In this document: positions 44,928 to 54,299 of the stretch, in pieces
How the letters are laid out: each line of letters opens with the position of its first letter
How positions within the stretch are numbered: position 1 is the stretch's first letter
Made by a program: the position numbers and the translations under genes
Assembly: GCA_938017825.1 (NCBI GenBank)
Contig: CALIJE010000018.1
Location: 39,217-103,216 of the forward strand
Reading direction: 5' to 3'
Length of the DNA stretch: 64,000 nucleotides
DNA from: an uncultured Flavobacteriaceae bacterium
GTDB taxonomy: Bacteria; Bacteroidota; Bacteroidia; Flavobacteriales; Flavobacteriaceae
Notes under the pieces: generated by a model
Databases searched by the model: none
Told to the model about the DNA's origin: nothing
Seen by the model: only the letters and a program-made list of their open reading frames with translations

Positions 44928-46202
44928 CTAAAAATACTGTCCAATCCCAAAGACGAGACCACGGCTGTCGCCCTTTGTTACCCCATATCCATAATCGATT
45001 CGGAAAATGGCATTGAAGATGCGCTTGTGCATAAAGCGAACACCCAAACCAGGAAATATGCGAATGTTTTGCTCTTGGCCAAAATCGCTCAATGGCCCCC
45101 CTGGGTTGCGCCAAGAACCCCCATCTAAAAAGACATTGGCTTGCATGACGAACCAGTCTTTGTCGACTAGCGTATGTCGATACTCGGTATTAAGTACTAT
45201 GGCTCCCGTTCCTCGATCAATGGTATTCCCCACCCCACGAATATTTAAATTGTTATCTACCGTAAAAGGCGCAAAGGGGGTATTAAGGTTACTGGCAAAC
45301 CCGAGACGCAAGCGGGTGGCCCAATTGCCTTTATGGCCCACTTTATGAAAATAGGAAAAGTCATTGAACCCAATCAAAAAATCAGGTAATTGTGAATCGT
45401 TGCTCCCGACATATTGAAAGTTGAGAACACTACGAAAACCCTCTAAATACTGATAATCATAGCGAATGTTATCGTAATTGTAAATTAGCTTTATGAGGTG
45501 TTTGTCCACGTTCAATTCTTGGGGAACATTGGGGTCGGTTGCACCTGAAAGATAACTGTAATCCTCGGTAAAAAGACTATAACCAAGCTCAATTCGATTC
45601 TTGAAGTTCACTTCATAGAGTCCGAGCAACTCCCACCCTTTATTGTTATAGCGGTAAAGTGCATCTTGTCCGATACTGGTGTCGAGAAAAACAGGTTCCT
45701 GGGTCGTAAGATCTTTATAGTCAAAGGCCAAACCAAATTTGTTCGTAAACAAATAGGGCGCCCTAAACAAAACTCCGTAAGAATTAAAAATATCATATTG
45801 GTAAAAACCGCCAAGAGTAATGTTCCTACCTAAAAGGTTAAATTCTTGCAAGCCTATTCGAAATGCAAAGTCATCATTGGTAGAGGTGTAAATGTTCAAG
45901 AATGGAATAAGGGTAAAATTCTCCTCAATATTATAGAACACATTATACTGAGCGTCTGACGCAGGAAATACTTGGTAATACGCATGGGAAACAGAAGGCA
46001 GCCTCTTGAGCCGGGTCATATCCTTCTCGATCAAAACCGAATCCAACGCCATGCCTGGTTTCAGCGCCACCAAATGCTGCACGAAACCCGCCTTGAGATT
46101 TTGAACACCTTGTATTTTAACATCGGCCACCTGACCATGCTGGGCACAGACGATGTACGAAATCAAGGAAACAATACCGATTATTAAAAACCTCATTCGC
46201 AA
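44928..46202 (-). CDS. Omp85-family outer membrane protein with one POTRA domain
   Basis: Outer-membrane protein of 424 residues: signal peptide, one POTRA-like domain (VADVKIQGVQNLKAGFVQHLVALKPGM and KRLPSVSHAYYQV), then a beta barrel ending in GLVFGIGQYF with a terminal Phe. The Omp85 barrel motif RGVGNTIDRGTGAIVLNTEYRH is visible. Too short for BamA; a TamA-like or patatin-D15-type accessory protein is likely. It faces the MBL-fold gene convergently. Confidence 0.8.
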   Translation of the reverse strand: MRMRFLIIGIVSLISYIVCAQHGQVADVKIQGVQNLKAGFVQHLVALKPGMALDSVLIEKDMTRLKRLPSVSHAYYQVFPASDAQYNVFYNIEENFTLIPFLNIYTSTNDDFAFRIGLQEFNLLGRNITLGGFYQYDIFNSYGVLFRAPYLFTNKFGLAFDYKDLTTQEPVFLDTSIGQDALYRYNNKGWELLGLYEVNFKNRIELGYSLFTEDYSYLSGATDPNVPQELNVDKHLIKLIYNYDNIRYDYQYLEGFRSVLNFQYVGSNDSQLPDFLIGFNDFSYFHKVGHKGNWATRLRLGFASNLNTPFAPFTVDNNLNIRGVGNTIDRGTGAIVLNTEYRHTLVDKDWFVMQANVFLDGGSWRNPGGPLSDFGQEQNIRIFPGLGVRFMHKRIFNAIFRIDYGYGVTKGDSRGLVFGIGQYF

Positions 46203-46278
46203 ACTGCTGAATTCATAACACTATCAAATATACTCTATAGAACAAACAAAAGTGTCACCAGTAGTATAAGCGAACGCT

Positions 46279-47004
46279 TTATTCTATACTATATTGAATT
46301 TGGGAAAACTGATTCACCCAATTGTCTTCACTAACAGCCAATAAAGAAAAACCGTAACTCACATCTGGAAGCAAGGCAGGAGGGTTATCGGGGCTAATAT
46401 TTAGCACCACATTGCCCAATTGGTAATACTGAAAATTTCTATCGAAAGTATAGGTGCCCGACAACAGATTATTGTCGGCATCGGATACTACTTGAAAATA
46501 TATTTTGGTGTCATCATAAATACCATCTTGCCAAGTAAAGCTAGGCATCGCCGAACTAGAATCAACCATAATATTCTGCGGAAGGTACTCCGTGGGTTTC
46601 GTTCTTTGCTTTAATCTAATAGGGTTTGAAAGATGTCTTTTCCCATCTTCATCGAAAGAAACAATGGCCCATTTTTCAGCTGCTGCCGACACATCGAATT
46701 TTTTAAGATACCCATTAAAAACCTCGGTCAATGAGAACAATTTAGGGCGATATTCTCTGAAATCGTTCTTATCTACCTCGGCCGTTTCCGTCTCAAAATA
46801 TTGAATGTTAGTCGCTCCTGGTCTTGGATATAGGAAAACACTGATCAGATTGTCGTTTTCATTGCTCGCCGCGCAGGCAATAACATTGTCTATTTCAATA
46901 TCAAATTCTTCGGTAAAAGCTTTTAAGGTTCCCTCACCGTCTAATTGGTCGGTTGAACAGCCAATTATAAAAAGGATTAATAAAACTAAGGGGGATTGTC
47001 TCAT
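46279..47004 (-). CDS. hypothetical lipoprotein
   Basis: Lipoprotein of about 241 residues with lipobox FIIGC. No family recognised; the sequence is rich in beta-type segments and acidic residues, with a SYGFSLLAVSEDNWVNQFSQIQYSIE end. A 73-residue N-terminal extension in the same frame has no signal peptide and overlaps the upstream gene, so the ATG at 47004 is used. Neighbours are an Omp85 protein and a GH113-like lipoprotein in the same direction. Confidence 0.65.
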   Translation of the reverse strand: MRQSPLVLLILFIIGCSTDQLDGEGTLKAFTEEFDIEIDNVIACAASNENDNLISVFLYPRPGATNIQYFETETAEVDKNDFREYRPKLFSLTEVFNGYLKKFDVSAAAEKWAIVSFDEDGKRHLSNPIRLKQRTKPTEYLPQNIMVDSSSAMPSFTWQDGIYDDTKIYFQVVSDADNNLLSGTYTFDRNFQYYQLGNVVLNISPDNPPALLPDVSYGFSLLAVSEDNWVNQFSQIQYSIE

Positions 47005-47041
47005 ATCTTCTTGATTAAAGCTGTATTTCAATTTCCACTTG

Positions 47042-48052
47042 TTACCGATACATCGATTTTTTATACCAGGCTTTAAGGGTTTCTTCTGCAGGCTTGTTCT
47101 GTGGTGTAAAACGATTGTCTTTTTCTCCGCCCACCTTATCATGCCAAATGAACCATTTCCATATATACCCACCGGCAAACCAGTCTTCTTTCCAAAACTC
47201 GTCAAAAATAGCCTGGGTGGCATTTGCCTGAGCTTCTAAATTCACTTGCTCATCGTTTCGATCCACAAGCCAAGGTTTCTTGGCGGTATAATCCATACTC
47301 CGATAGCCGAATTCAGTGAATAAAATTGGCCTTGCCTTCTCTTTGGAAAAACTCTGCAAAACTGGTTTCCACTTTTGCCAACCTACCTTTAATTGATCCA
47401 AACTTGGGGATTTTTCTTCTGATAATGGAAAGTAAGCATCTACCCCAATATAATCTAGTTCTTCCCAAAATGGGGTTCGCGTATACTCGTCCCAATTCGC
47501 AGCATAGGTCAATTTTCCTGTGTATATGTTCTTGATTTTGGAAATTAACCTCACCCAAAACTCAGGACGATGTTTTACGAATTGTTCTAACTCGGTGCCA
47601 ATGCAAAAAATTTCTGAATTGGTTTCCTGTGCCAGTTGAGCGTACATGAGAATAAAACGTTCATAAGATGCTTCAAGCGCTTTCCAATCTTCCTCAGTTT
47701 CCATTTTCAGGGTGCCAGTAAATTCGCCGCGTCGAATCCAAATCTGAGGCTTTAAGAGTACTGAAATTCCGTTTTTACGCAGCATTTCTATATACTGTCT
47801 GCCACCCTCGGTGGTTTCGCCATACCATTGCCGATCCGTATTGAAAACAATCTGTGGGGAGTCTAAACTCCCTACAAAACCAAAAGGCATTACCGCTGCA
47901 TGGTTTGCATGTATCGATAATACCTTGTCTATGTGTTCTTGAGTTACCCTATCCTTATTGGCAACAAAACTTATTCCGTTTACTTTTTGAGCGATCTGAC
48001 TGTTGCAAGAAAACTGCAGCAGGCAGAGCAATACAAGTCCTAAATTTTTCAT
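47042..48052 (-). CDS. GH113-like glycoside hydrolase lipoprotein
   Basis: Lipoprotein (lipobox LQFSC) of 336 residues with a TIM-barrel hydrolase. GTELEQFV and LFTEFGYRS supply the acid/base and nucleophile Glu expected of GH113-type enzymes, with YIGVDAYFPLSEE between them. Known GH113 members cut beta-mannan, but many relatives are uncharacterised. No other polysaccharide-utilisation gene (SusC/D) is near, so a housekeeping or envelope role is equally possible. Confidence 0.84.
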   Translation of the reverse strand: MKNLGLVLLCLLQFSCNSQIAQKVNGISFVANKDRVTQEHIDKVLSIHANHAAVMPFGFVGSLDSPQIVFNTDRQWYGETTEGGRQYIEMLRKNGISVLLKPQIWIRRGEFTGTLKMETEEDWKALEASYERFILMYAQLAQETNSEIFCIGTELEQFVKHRPEFWVRLISKIKNIYTGKLTYAANWDEYTRTPFWEELDYIGVDAYFPLSEEKSPSLDQLKVGWQKWKPVLQSFSKEKARPILFTEFGYRSMDYTAKKPWLVDRNDEQVNLEAQANATQAIFDEFWKEDWFAGGYIWKWFIWHDKVGGEKDNRFTPQNKPAEETLKAWYKKSMYR

Positions 48053-48098
48053 TCATAGCAATTTAGGACGCTAAAATAGGTTTTTTATAAATTATTGT

Positions 48099-48983
48099 CT
48101 AAAAAATACCCCTAAGTCCCAGATTAAATGTCTGGCCCAATCCGGTATTCGACCCCCTGACAAAATTCGTATACAAGAGCTCAAGATTCAAGGCCTGTGT
48201 TAATTGATATTTTGCGCCACCTCCCACAGCTGTAAAGTTCTGGGCAAATTCGTTACCGAGATCAATACGCTGGGAATGTTGTACCAACCCCAAAACTGTG
48301 AATTTGGAGCTAGGAAAATAGCTTAAAAAGACACCTGGTGTTAAATTCAAACTATTATTTGCAAAACTGTCTTCTGCCTTTCCAAAATTCAATTCAGAAT
48401 TCAGCTCGGAAAACAATTGCCATTTATTACCCGGAAAGGTGTAATCGTAAAAAAAGCGATTTTGCCAGATAAAACCCTTTTGATCTAAGAAGACCCCGTT
48501 TTCAATCTCGTTGTCAACCAAGGGCAGGAAAAATGAACTCTGAATACTAAAATTACTAACTGAACGGAACGGTACAAACTTTACAGAAGGTGCAATTGAG
48601 GTGAGACCTGAACGCGCCGAATTGTTTTCGCCATCAAATTTAAAAACATCCAAGGCCTTGCGATCATTTACCACATTCGAGCGAAACTCCAAAATGGCTC
48701 CTATATTCCATCTTTTGTTTTCACCCACTCCGGTATATGCCTCTAAGGTCGACGTAAAAAAGGTTTCCCGTGGTTCCGTTCCATCACTAAACGTACTCTT
48801 TGTCTGGGTATAGAGGTTGTTGAACCACTTTAAATCTACTTGCCCTTTCCCTATTAATTTTGAAGGGGTATACTGCTGTATGTTACTTTGAACAGGGGCA
48901 TCATTGGTGTCATCTTGGGCAAAGGTGCCCGCAGTTCCCAGTAGAATTCCCGTAATTACTACGTATTTTTTTAAAGCTCTCAT
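48099..48983 (-). CDS. hypothetical outer membrane beta-barrel protein
   Basis: Secreted protein of 294 residues with a signal peptide (AGTFAQ) and alternating polar/aromatic strands ending in LGLRGIF, typical of an outer membrane barrel. No specific family recognised. Lies between the GH113-like gene and a DUF547 gene in the same direction, each about 50-100 bases apart. Confidence 0.7.
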   Translation of the reverse strand: MRALKKYVVITGILLGTAGTFAQDDTNDAPVQSNIQQYTPSKLIGKGQVDLKWFNNLYTQTKSTFSDGTEPRETFFTSTLEAYTGVGENKRWNIGAILEFRSNVVNDRKALDVFKFDGENNSARSGLTSIAPSVKFVPFRSVSNFSIQSSFFLPLVDNEIENGVFLDQKGFIWQNRFFYDYTFPGNKWQLFSELNSELNFGKAEDSFANNSLNLTPGVFLSYFPSSKFTVLGLVQHSQRIDLGNEFAQNFTAVGGGAKYQLTQALNLELLYTNFVRGSNTGLGQTFNLGLRGIF

Positions 48984-49078
48984 TTTGATGTTATTTTAAA
49001 ATTTAGATTAGTTATTGCAACGGAAATCCTACCCTAAAGATATATTTAGGAAAAAGAACAACCTTAAAGTTCTTGGAA

Positions 49079-49801
49079 TTATTTTGCTTCGTTCAACGTC
49101 CAGTCGTAGGGATAGTACGATACTTTTGCCTTCTCGGGTAGTCTATCGGTCTTATACTTATTGATAAAGTCCGTCACTGTTCCCCCATGTTCGAAATCAC
49201 CCTTGTACCATTCGAATATTTGAGATATTTTGACCTTGTTCTTGTTTACCTTAATGAACTCGGTATCATTTAAGGCCAATTTTGTTTGTCGCTCTAATTG
49301 CTCATCTAACTTATTTGGCACATATGCCTCACCTATGATTGGTGGGCAACCCAAACCGCCACATACCAAAACAAAGTGAAAACGCGCTTCCGTTGGGAAA
49401 TTCTTGCGGAGTAACTTATTCTCGATATCGTTAAGGGTTATGCGCTCTCCGCCAATTTCATTTTTATGCTTATCAAAAAAACCTGGTTTGTCTAATGGGG
49501 ATTTGATGGGATAGTTTTTTACGATGCCATCGATCACCAAAAGATTATAGCCGTTGATCCAAAATGACTGGTATTCGGCAGGATTGTCTTTCGAGACCGA
49601 AATTTCACTTGCCATTTCCAACAGTTCATTCAATGCTGCAGGATTCTCCTTTATTGCTTTATAGGTTACTCTTCCATCTTTTACATTCGCTTTGAAAAAA
49701 GTCTCAGATTTTGAGAAGAAATCGGAAGTGCTCTGGGCAAACGTCAGGGACGTCACCAATAGTGCTGTAAATACGAAACTTAGCTTTTTAATACTCTTCA
49801 T
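49079..49801 (-). CDS. DUF547-domain secreted protein
   Basis: Protein of 240 residues with a cleavable signal peptide (LTFAQ) and a DUF547 domain: YQSFWINGYNLLVIDGIVKNYPIKSP, then LRKNFPTEARFHFVLVCGGLGCPPI and EWYKGDFE. The Cys and His pattern in CGGLGCP is kept. Function of the domain is not established. Upstream lie about 258 bases of AT-rich DNA without a gene before the divergent flavoprotein; I see nothing definite in them. Confidence 0.83.
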   Translation of the reverse strand: MKSIKKLSFVFTALLVTSLTFAQSTSDFFSKSETFFKANVKDGRVTYKAIKENPAALNELLEMASEISVSKDNPAEYQSFWINGYNLLVIDGIVKNYPIKSPLDKPGFFDKHKNEIGGERITLNDIENKLLRKNFPTEARFHFVLVCGGLGCPPIIGEAYVPNKLDEQLERQTKLALNDTEFIKVNKNKVKISQIFEWYKGDFEHGGTVTDFINKYKTDRLPEKAKVSYYPYDWTLNEAK

Positions 49802-50059
49802 AATGCGTTGTTGTTGTTTTGAACTGACACCTCTGTCGAAAGGATTTTAACATCCCTACAAAAAAAATTAACTTTTATGTTTTTTTTAAGATTTTTAAAA
49901 TCAGGCAGTTACATGTTCGTCATCACTATACAAACCTTACAAAATTAGGTTGTATTTAAATTCTTTCTAAATTAAGCAATGCAATTAAGTTCTATCATTC
50001 AATAGCGACCTAATTTTCATTCAACCTTTTTACAATCGTTGACTAACCAATTTTCGAAC

Positions 50060-51409
50060 ATGGAGCATATCGTAATAATAGGTAATGGCATTGCGGGCGT
50101 AACAGCCGCGCGGCACATTCGTAAAAATTCCGATAAAAGAATAACCGTTGTTTCTACCGAAACCGATTACTTTTTTTCTCGGACAGCCCTGATGTATATT
50201 TATATGGGCCACATGAAATTCGAACACACCCAGCCATACGAAAATTGGTTTTGGAAAAAGAATCGAATAGACTTGGTCAAAGGCTATGTAAATACCGTAG
50301 ATCATCTGAACAAGAGTTTGATCTTGGCCAATGGGAGTTCGATTGCCTATGACAAGTTAATTCTGGCTACGGGATCTAAACCAAATAAGTTTGGCTGGCC
50401 GGGACAGGACTTGCCCGGCGTGCAAGGCCTCTATTCCAAACAGGACTTGGACCAACTCGAAGCAAATGCACCAGATAATAAGACGTGTAAGCGGGCGGTG
50501 ATCGTCGGTGGCGGACTAATAGGTATTGAAATGGCAGAAATGCTGCGTAGCCGAAAAATACCTGTCACCTTCTTGGTTCGCGAGGATAGTTTTTGGAACG
50601 GGGTGCTTCCTGCTGGTGAATCGGCCTTAATCAATGAGCACATTCTTGAGCACCATATCGATTTAAGACTGGGGGTAAACCTTGGCGAAATTCTGGCAGA
50701 TGAAAATGGACGTGCCAGAGCTGTTGTGATCAAGGAAACAGGAGAAGAAATCGCCTGTGATGTCGTTGGGCTCACGGCAGGGGTATCGCCTAACGTTGAT
50801 TTTCTAAAAGATTCGGGAATCGAACTAGGACGTGGCATTAAAGTGAATAGGCATTTAGAAACCAATATCAAGGATATCTATGCGATCGGCGATTGTGCAG
50901 AACAACATGAAAGTATTGGAAACCGAAGACCAATTGAAGCAGTTTGGTACACCGGGCGTATGATGGGCGAGACGGTTGCCCAGACCATTTGTGGGAATAA
51001 AATTGAATACAAACCGGGACATTGGTTCAATTCTGCCAAATTTTTAGATGTGGAATACCAAACGTATGGATGGGTTTTTAGTGAAAGGGGAATGAAGGAA
51101 TACGAACAACACTTTCATTGGAGAGATGACAAAGAACTTATATGTATTACCATGGCCTTCCATAAAGAGACCAAACAATTTTTGGGCATCAATACGTTCG
51201 GAATTCGCATGAGACATGAAATTTTTGATAGATGGCTTACCGAGGAACGAGATGTGTTTTATGTGATGGAACATTTAAAGGATGCCAACTTCGATCCAGA
51301 GTTTTACACGACTTACGAAACCAAAATAGTAAGCAAATTCAATTCAGAATTCGGAACGAATATCACCCCCAAGAAAAAAAGTTGGAAACGAATTTTTAGC
51401 AACGCTTAA
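50060..51409 (+). CDS. NAD(P)/FAD-dependent oxidoreductase
   Basis: Pyridine-nucleotide-disulphide-type flavoprotein of 449 residues with two Rossmann motifs (VIIGNGIAGVTAA, VIVGGGLIGIEMAEML) and IYAIGDCAEQHE for FAD. It lacks the redox CxxC of thiol reductases; it resembles nitrite-reductase-like or rubredoxin-reductase-like enzymes, with an extra C-terminal part of about 130 residues. The ATG at 50060 is used. The next gene, 12 bases on, encodes a membrane 4Fe-4S protein, so the pair probably passes electrons to or from the membrane. Confidence 0.82.
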   Translation: MEHIVIIGNGIAGVTAARHIRKNSDKRITVVSTETDYFFSRTALMYIYMGHMKFEHTQPYENWFWKKNRIDLVKGYVNTVDHLNKSLILANGSSIAYDKLILATGSKPNKFGWPGQDLPGVQGLYSKQDLDQLEANAPDNKTCKRAVIVGGGLIGIEMAEMLRSRKIPVTFLVREDSFWNGVLPAGESALINEHILEHHIDLRLGVNLGEILADENGRARAVVIKETGEEIACDVVGLTAGVSPNVDFLKDSGIELGRGIKVNRHLETNIKDIYAIGDCAEQHESIGNRRPIEAVWYTGRMMGETVAQTICGNKIEYKPGHWFNSAKFLDVEYQTYGWVFSERGMKEYEQHFHWRDDKELICITMAFHKETKQFLGINTFGIRMRHEIFDRWLTEERDVFYVMEHLKDANFDPEFYTTYETKIVSKFNSEFGTNITPKKKSWKRIFSNA

Positions 51410-51421
51410 GCGCATTACAAA

Positions 51422-53002
51422 ATGAAAACGATACAAAATATAGGCATCATTATCTTTCTGATAGGTTTGGGCATTTTTTCAGCCTTGCCATTTATGGGAA
51501 CCTTCAAATTAGACCAGGGAACTTTTGATGGGATTGTCGCAGAAAAGAGAATTAAGAGTGACCTCTTTATCCAAGATATTCAACAAAATGTTGTGGGTAA
51601 GGAGTATAATGGAATGATTAATCTATCGTCCAACATTTCCAAAGCCCTAGACAACGCAAATGAGGCACATGTAAAAAACAAGGAGTACAAAAAGAAGATT
51701 TATACCAAGTCTAGTGAGATGGCCTCGTTAATCGGCAAGCGATCGGGCAGCGGTTATATTGTCAACAATAAAGGCATCATGTGGATGCTAACCTTCGGTT
51801 TAGGTATTATTGGGGCATTGATGTTCATTGTTCCACAAGTATTAACTTTAGGGAAGAAAGGCATCAAAAATGACGGCATTTATCACCAAAGCTCTACGAA
51901 TAGAGGTTGGATCGCCTGGTTGGTTTTTGCCTTCTTGGTATCGTTTTATATGGTACTTTATTTCGGGTCTGAATATGCGGTAAACTGGACTTATCTAGTC
52001 GACCCCATAAGTGAATCGCTCAGCGGCAATCCAGCAGGACATTGGTTTGTGTATGGTTTTATGTACTGTGTAATCATGGTTGTCATGGCAGTGCGTATGT
52101 ATATCAAATACCGGCATAATATGTATCAAATGGTGCGTACTACTTCGGTACTTTTCTTTCAGATCATATTTGCATTTCTGATTCCTGAAATCATGGTGCG
52201 CTTACAAATGCCTTATTACGATTTCAAAAATGCATTCCCACTTGATTATGACTTCTTTTTTCAATGGAATTTGAAATCTTTGATCAACAGCGGCGGAATC
52301 GGATTGTTTATTTTGGTTTGGGGAATTGTACTTACCTTGGTCATTGTGCCCGTAATGGTATATTTCTTTGGCAAGAGATGGTACTGCTCTTGGGTCTGCG
52401 GTTGTGGTGGTCTTGCCGAAACTCTAGGCGACCCCTATCGCCAGCACTCTAGCAAGTCTTTATTTTCATGGAAAGTAGAACGATGGTTGATACACGGGGT
52501 CTTGGTGTTTGCAGTATTTATGACAGGTATTACCTTGTACAGCTTTTTCGCAGAAACGGGAACGGTAATGGGAATAAAAACATCGGGAATTCAAAACACA
52601 TATAGTCTGGCTATCGGATCTGTATTTGCAGGGGTCATCGGCACAGGCTTCTATCCCATTTTTGGCAACAGGGTCTGGTGCCGATTTGGTTGCCCCTTGG
52701 CGGCATATCTAGGCTTTGTGCAACGTTTTAAATCACGATTCAGAATTACTACCAATGGTGGGCAATGTATTTCCTGTGGAAACTGTTCTACCTATTGCGA
52801 ACAAGGCATTGATGTGCGCGCCTACGCACAGAAAGGCGAAAATATAGTTCGATCTAGTTGTGTGGGCTGTGGGGTTTGTTCAGCGGTATGTCCACGTGGT
52901 GTTCTTAAATTGGAAAACGGGCCTGAAGCTGGTAGAATAAACCCTACTCAGGTCTTATTGGGGAATGATGTTGATTTGATGGAACTGGTAAACAATAAGT
53001 AA
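51422..53002 (+). CDS. membrane 4Fe-4S protein (NapH/YccM-like)
   Basis: Membrane protein of 526 residues with about seven or eight hydrophobic segments. Cys-rich RWYCSWVCGCGGLAE and NRVWCRFGCPLAA are the NapH-type paired motifs, and the C-terminal domain has two ferredoxin clusters, CISCGNCSTYCEQG and SCVGCGVCSAVCPRG. The N-terminal 120 residues form an extra domain with one segment. It likely moves electrons across or along the membrane for the flavoprotein encoded before it. Confidence 0.85.
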   Translation: MKTIQNIGIIIFLIGLGIFSALPFMGTFKLDQGTFDGIVAEKRIKSDLFIQDIQQNVVGKEYNGMINLSSNISKALDNANEAHVKNKEYKKKIYTKSSEMASLIGKRSGSGYIVNNKGIMWMLTFGLGIIGALMFIVPQVLTLGKKGIKNDGIYHQSSTNRGWIAWLVFAFLVSFYMVLYFGSEYAVNWTYLVDPISESLSGNPAGHWFVYGFMYCVIMVVMAVRMYIKYRHNMYQMVRTTSVLFFQIIFAFLIPEIMVRLQMPYYDFKNAFPLDYDFFFQWNLKSLINSGGIGLFILVWGIVLTLVIVPVMVYFFGKRWYCSWVCGCGGLAETLGDPYRQHSSKSLFSWKVERWLIHGVLVFAVFMTGITLYSFFAETGTVMGIKTSGIQNTYSLAIGSVFAGVIGTGFYPIFGNRVWCRFGCPLAAYLGFVQRFKSRFRITTNGGQCISCGNCSTYCEQGIDVRAYAQKGENIVRSSCVGCGVCSAVCPRGVLKLENGPEAGRINPTQVLLGNDVDLMELVNNK

Positions 53003-53135
53003 GTTATGGGAACAGTCAGTGTATTTATACTTGAACAGAAGTAAAAACAGTTTGAAAGATATAATTTAGCAAAAAAAGCCTCAAGGTGTCAGTTCGCCAG
53101 AGCCCTTTCGACATAGATTAAAACCAGTATTGTTT

Positions 53136-53615
53136 GTGAAATCAATTTTTCTTCTAACGATTTTTTTATTCATAGGGAATCCTACGGATGATAAGAACGT
53201 ATACCATAAAGAGTTTTATGAAACGGGGCTAACCAAGGCCGAGGGCTGGCTCTACAACGGCAAGAAATCTGGCTATTGGCGATTTTATCATGCCAACGGC
53301 AAGCTAGCTGAAAAAGGGAAATATCGAAATGGGCTACGTGTTAAATACTGGTATTTCTACGATAAACAGGGAAAGAAAACTTCCGAAGGACATTTCGAAA
53401 ATGATAACAGGGCCAATTGGTGGCTTTTCTACGATAAAAACGGAAAAATTAACCACAAATGTCAATTACGCAATGGCATTAAAAATGGCTATTGCCTTCG
53501 GTATAACAATACCAAATTGACCTCAGCAGAAAAGTATAAAAATGGGAAGAAAATCAAAGAATGGTTCAGTTTCAGTAGTTTTAGGCGAGAAAACAAGCTT
53601 TCCGATTTAAAATGA
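53136..53615 (+). CDS. MORN-repeat (YwqK-like) secreted protein
   Basis: Protein of about 159 residues with an N-terminal signal segment (KSIFLLTIFLFIG) and five imperfect repeats of about 23 residues of the form GKKSGYWRFYHANGKLAEKG, as in MORN_2/YwqK-type proteins. The start is uncertain: a GTG at 53136 directly precedes KSIF, and a TTG lies two codons earlier; no ATG fits. The glycosyltransferase that follows overlaps the stop by four bases, so the two are coupled. Confidence 0.72.
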   Translation: MKSIFLLTIFLFIGNPTDDKNVYHKEFYETGLTKAEGWLYNGKKSGYWRFYHANGKLAEKGKYRNGLRVKYWYFYDKQGKKTSEGHFENDNRANWWLFYDKNGKINHKCQLRNGIKNGYCLRYNNTKLTSAEKYKNGKKIKEWFSFSSFRRENKLSDLK

Positions 53616-54298
53616 TGATAAAAGTCATTATTCCTGCTTTCAATGAGGCAGATTCAATAGCCCGAGTGATTCAGGAAATTCCCGAAAGCGTCGATGAGGT
53701 TATCGTTGTGAACAACAATTCTACAGACGATACTGTCACAAATGCAGAAAATGCAGGGGCTACCGTCTTAACAGAAACAAGAAAAGGGTACGGCTATGCC
53801 TGCTTAAAAGGTATGGATTTTATCGCTGAGCAATCCAATTTACCAGATATTATCGTATTTATCGATGGAGACTATTCTGATTATCCCGAAGAACTGAATA
53901 AGGTCGTTGCACCTATCATAGAGGATGATATTGACATGGTTATTGGAGCAAGAGTAAAAGAATTGCGTGAGGAAGGTAGTATGACACCTCAGCAAATATT
54001 TGGTAACTGGTTGGCTACTAGCTTGATGAAATTGTTCTTTAGGGCAACATTTACAGACTTAGGCCCGTTTAGGGCTATGAAGTATGATAAATTACTTGCT
54101 TTGCAAATGCAGGACAAGACCTACGGATGGACGGTAGAAATGCAGCTCAAAGCATTAAAACAAAAATTCACATATACCGAAGTACCAGTACGTTATAAAA
54201 AAAGAATTGGCGTATCAAAAGTATCGGGAACCGTAAAAGGTAGTATATTTGCGGGCATGAAAATCCTTGGTTGGATTTTTAAATACAGTTTAAAATAA
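53612..54298 (+). CDS. family 2 glycosyltransferase (polyprenyl-phosphate sugar synthase-like)
   Basis: GT2 enzyme of 228 residues: VIIPAFNEADSI, VVNNNSTDDT, GYGYACLKGMDF and the FIDGDYSDYPEEL metal-binding DxD-like motif. Size and motifs match dolichol/polyprenyl-phosphate mannose or glucose synthases without the membrane part. It may supply polyprenyl-phosphate sugar for the GT-C enzyme at 56970. Confidence 0.85.
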   Translation: MMIKVIIPAFNEADSIARVIQEIPESVDEVIVVNNNSTDDTVTNAENAGATVLTETRKGYGYACLKGMDFIAEQSNLPDIIVFIDGDYSDYPEELNKVVAPIIEDDIDMVIGARVKELREEGSMTPQQIFGNWLATSLMKLFFRATFTDLGPFRAMKYDKLLALQMQDKTYGWTVEMQLKALKQKFTYTEVPVRYKKRIGVSKVSGTVKGSIFAGMKILGWIFKYSLK

Positions 54299-54299
54299 T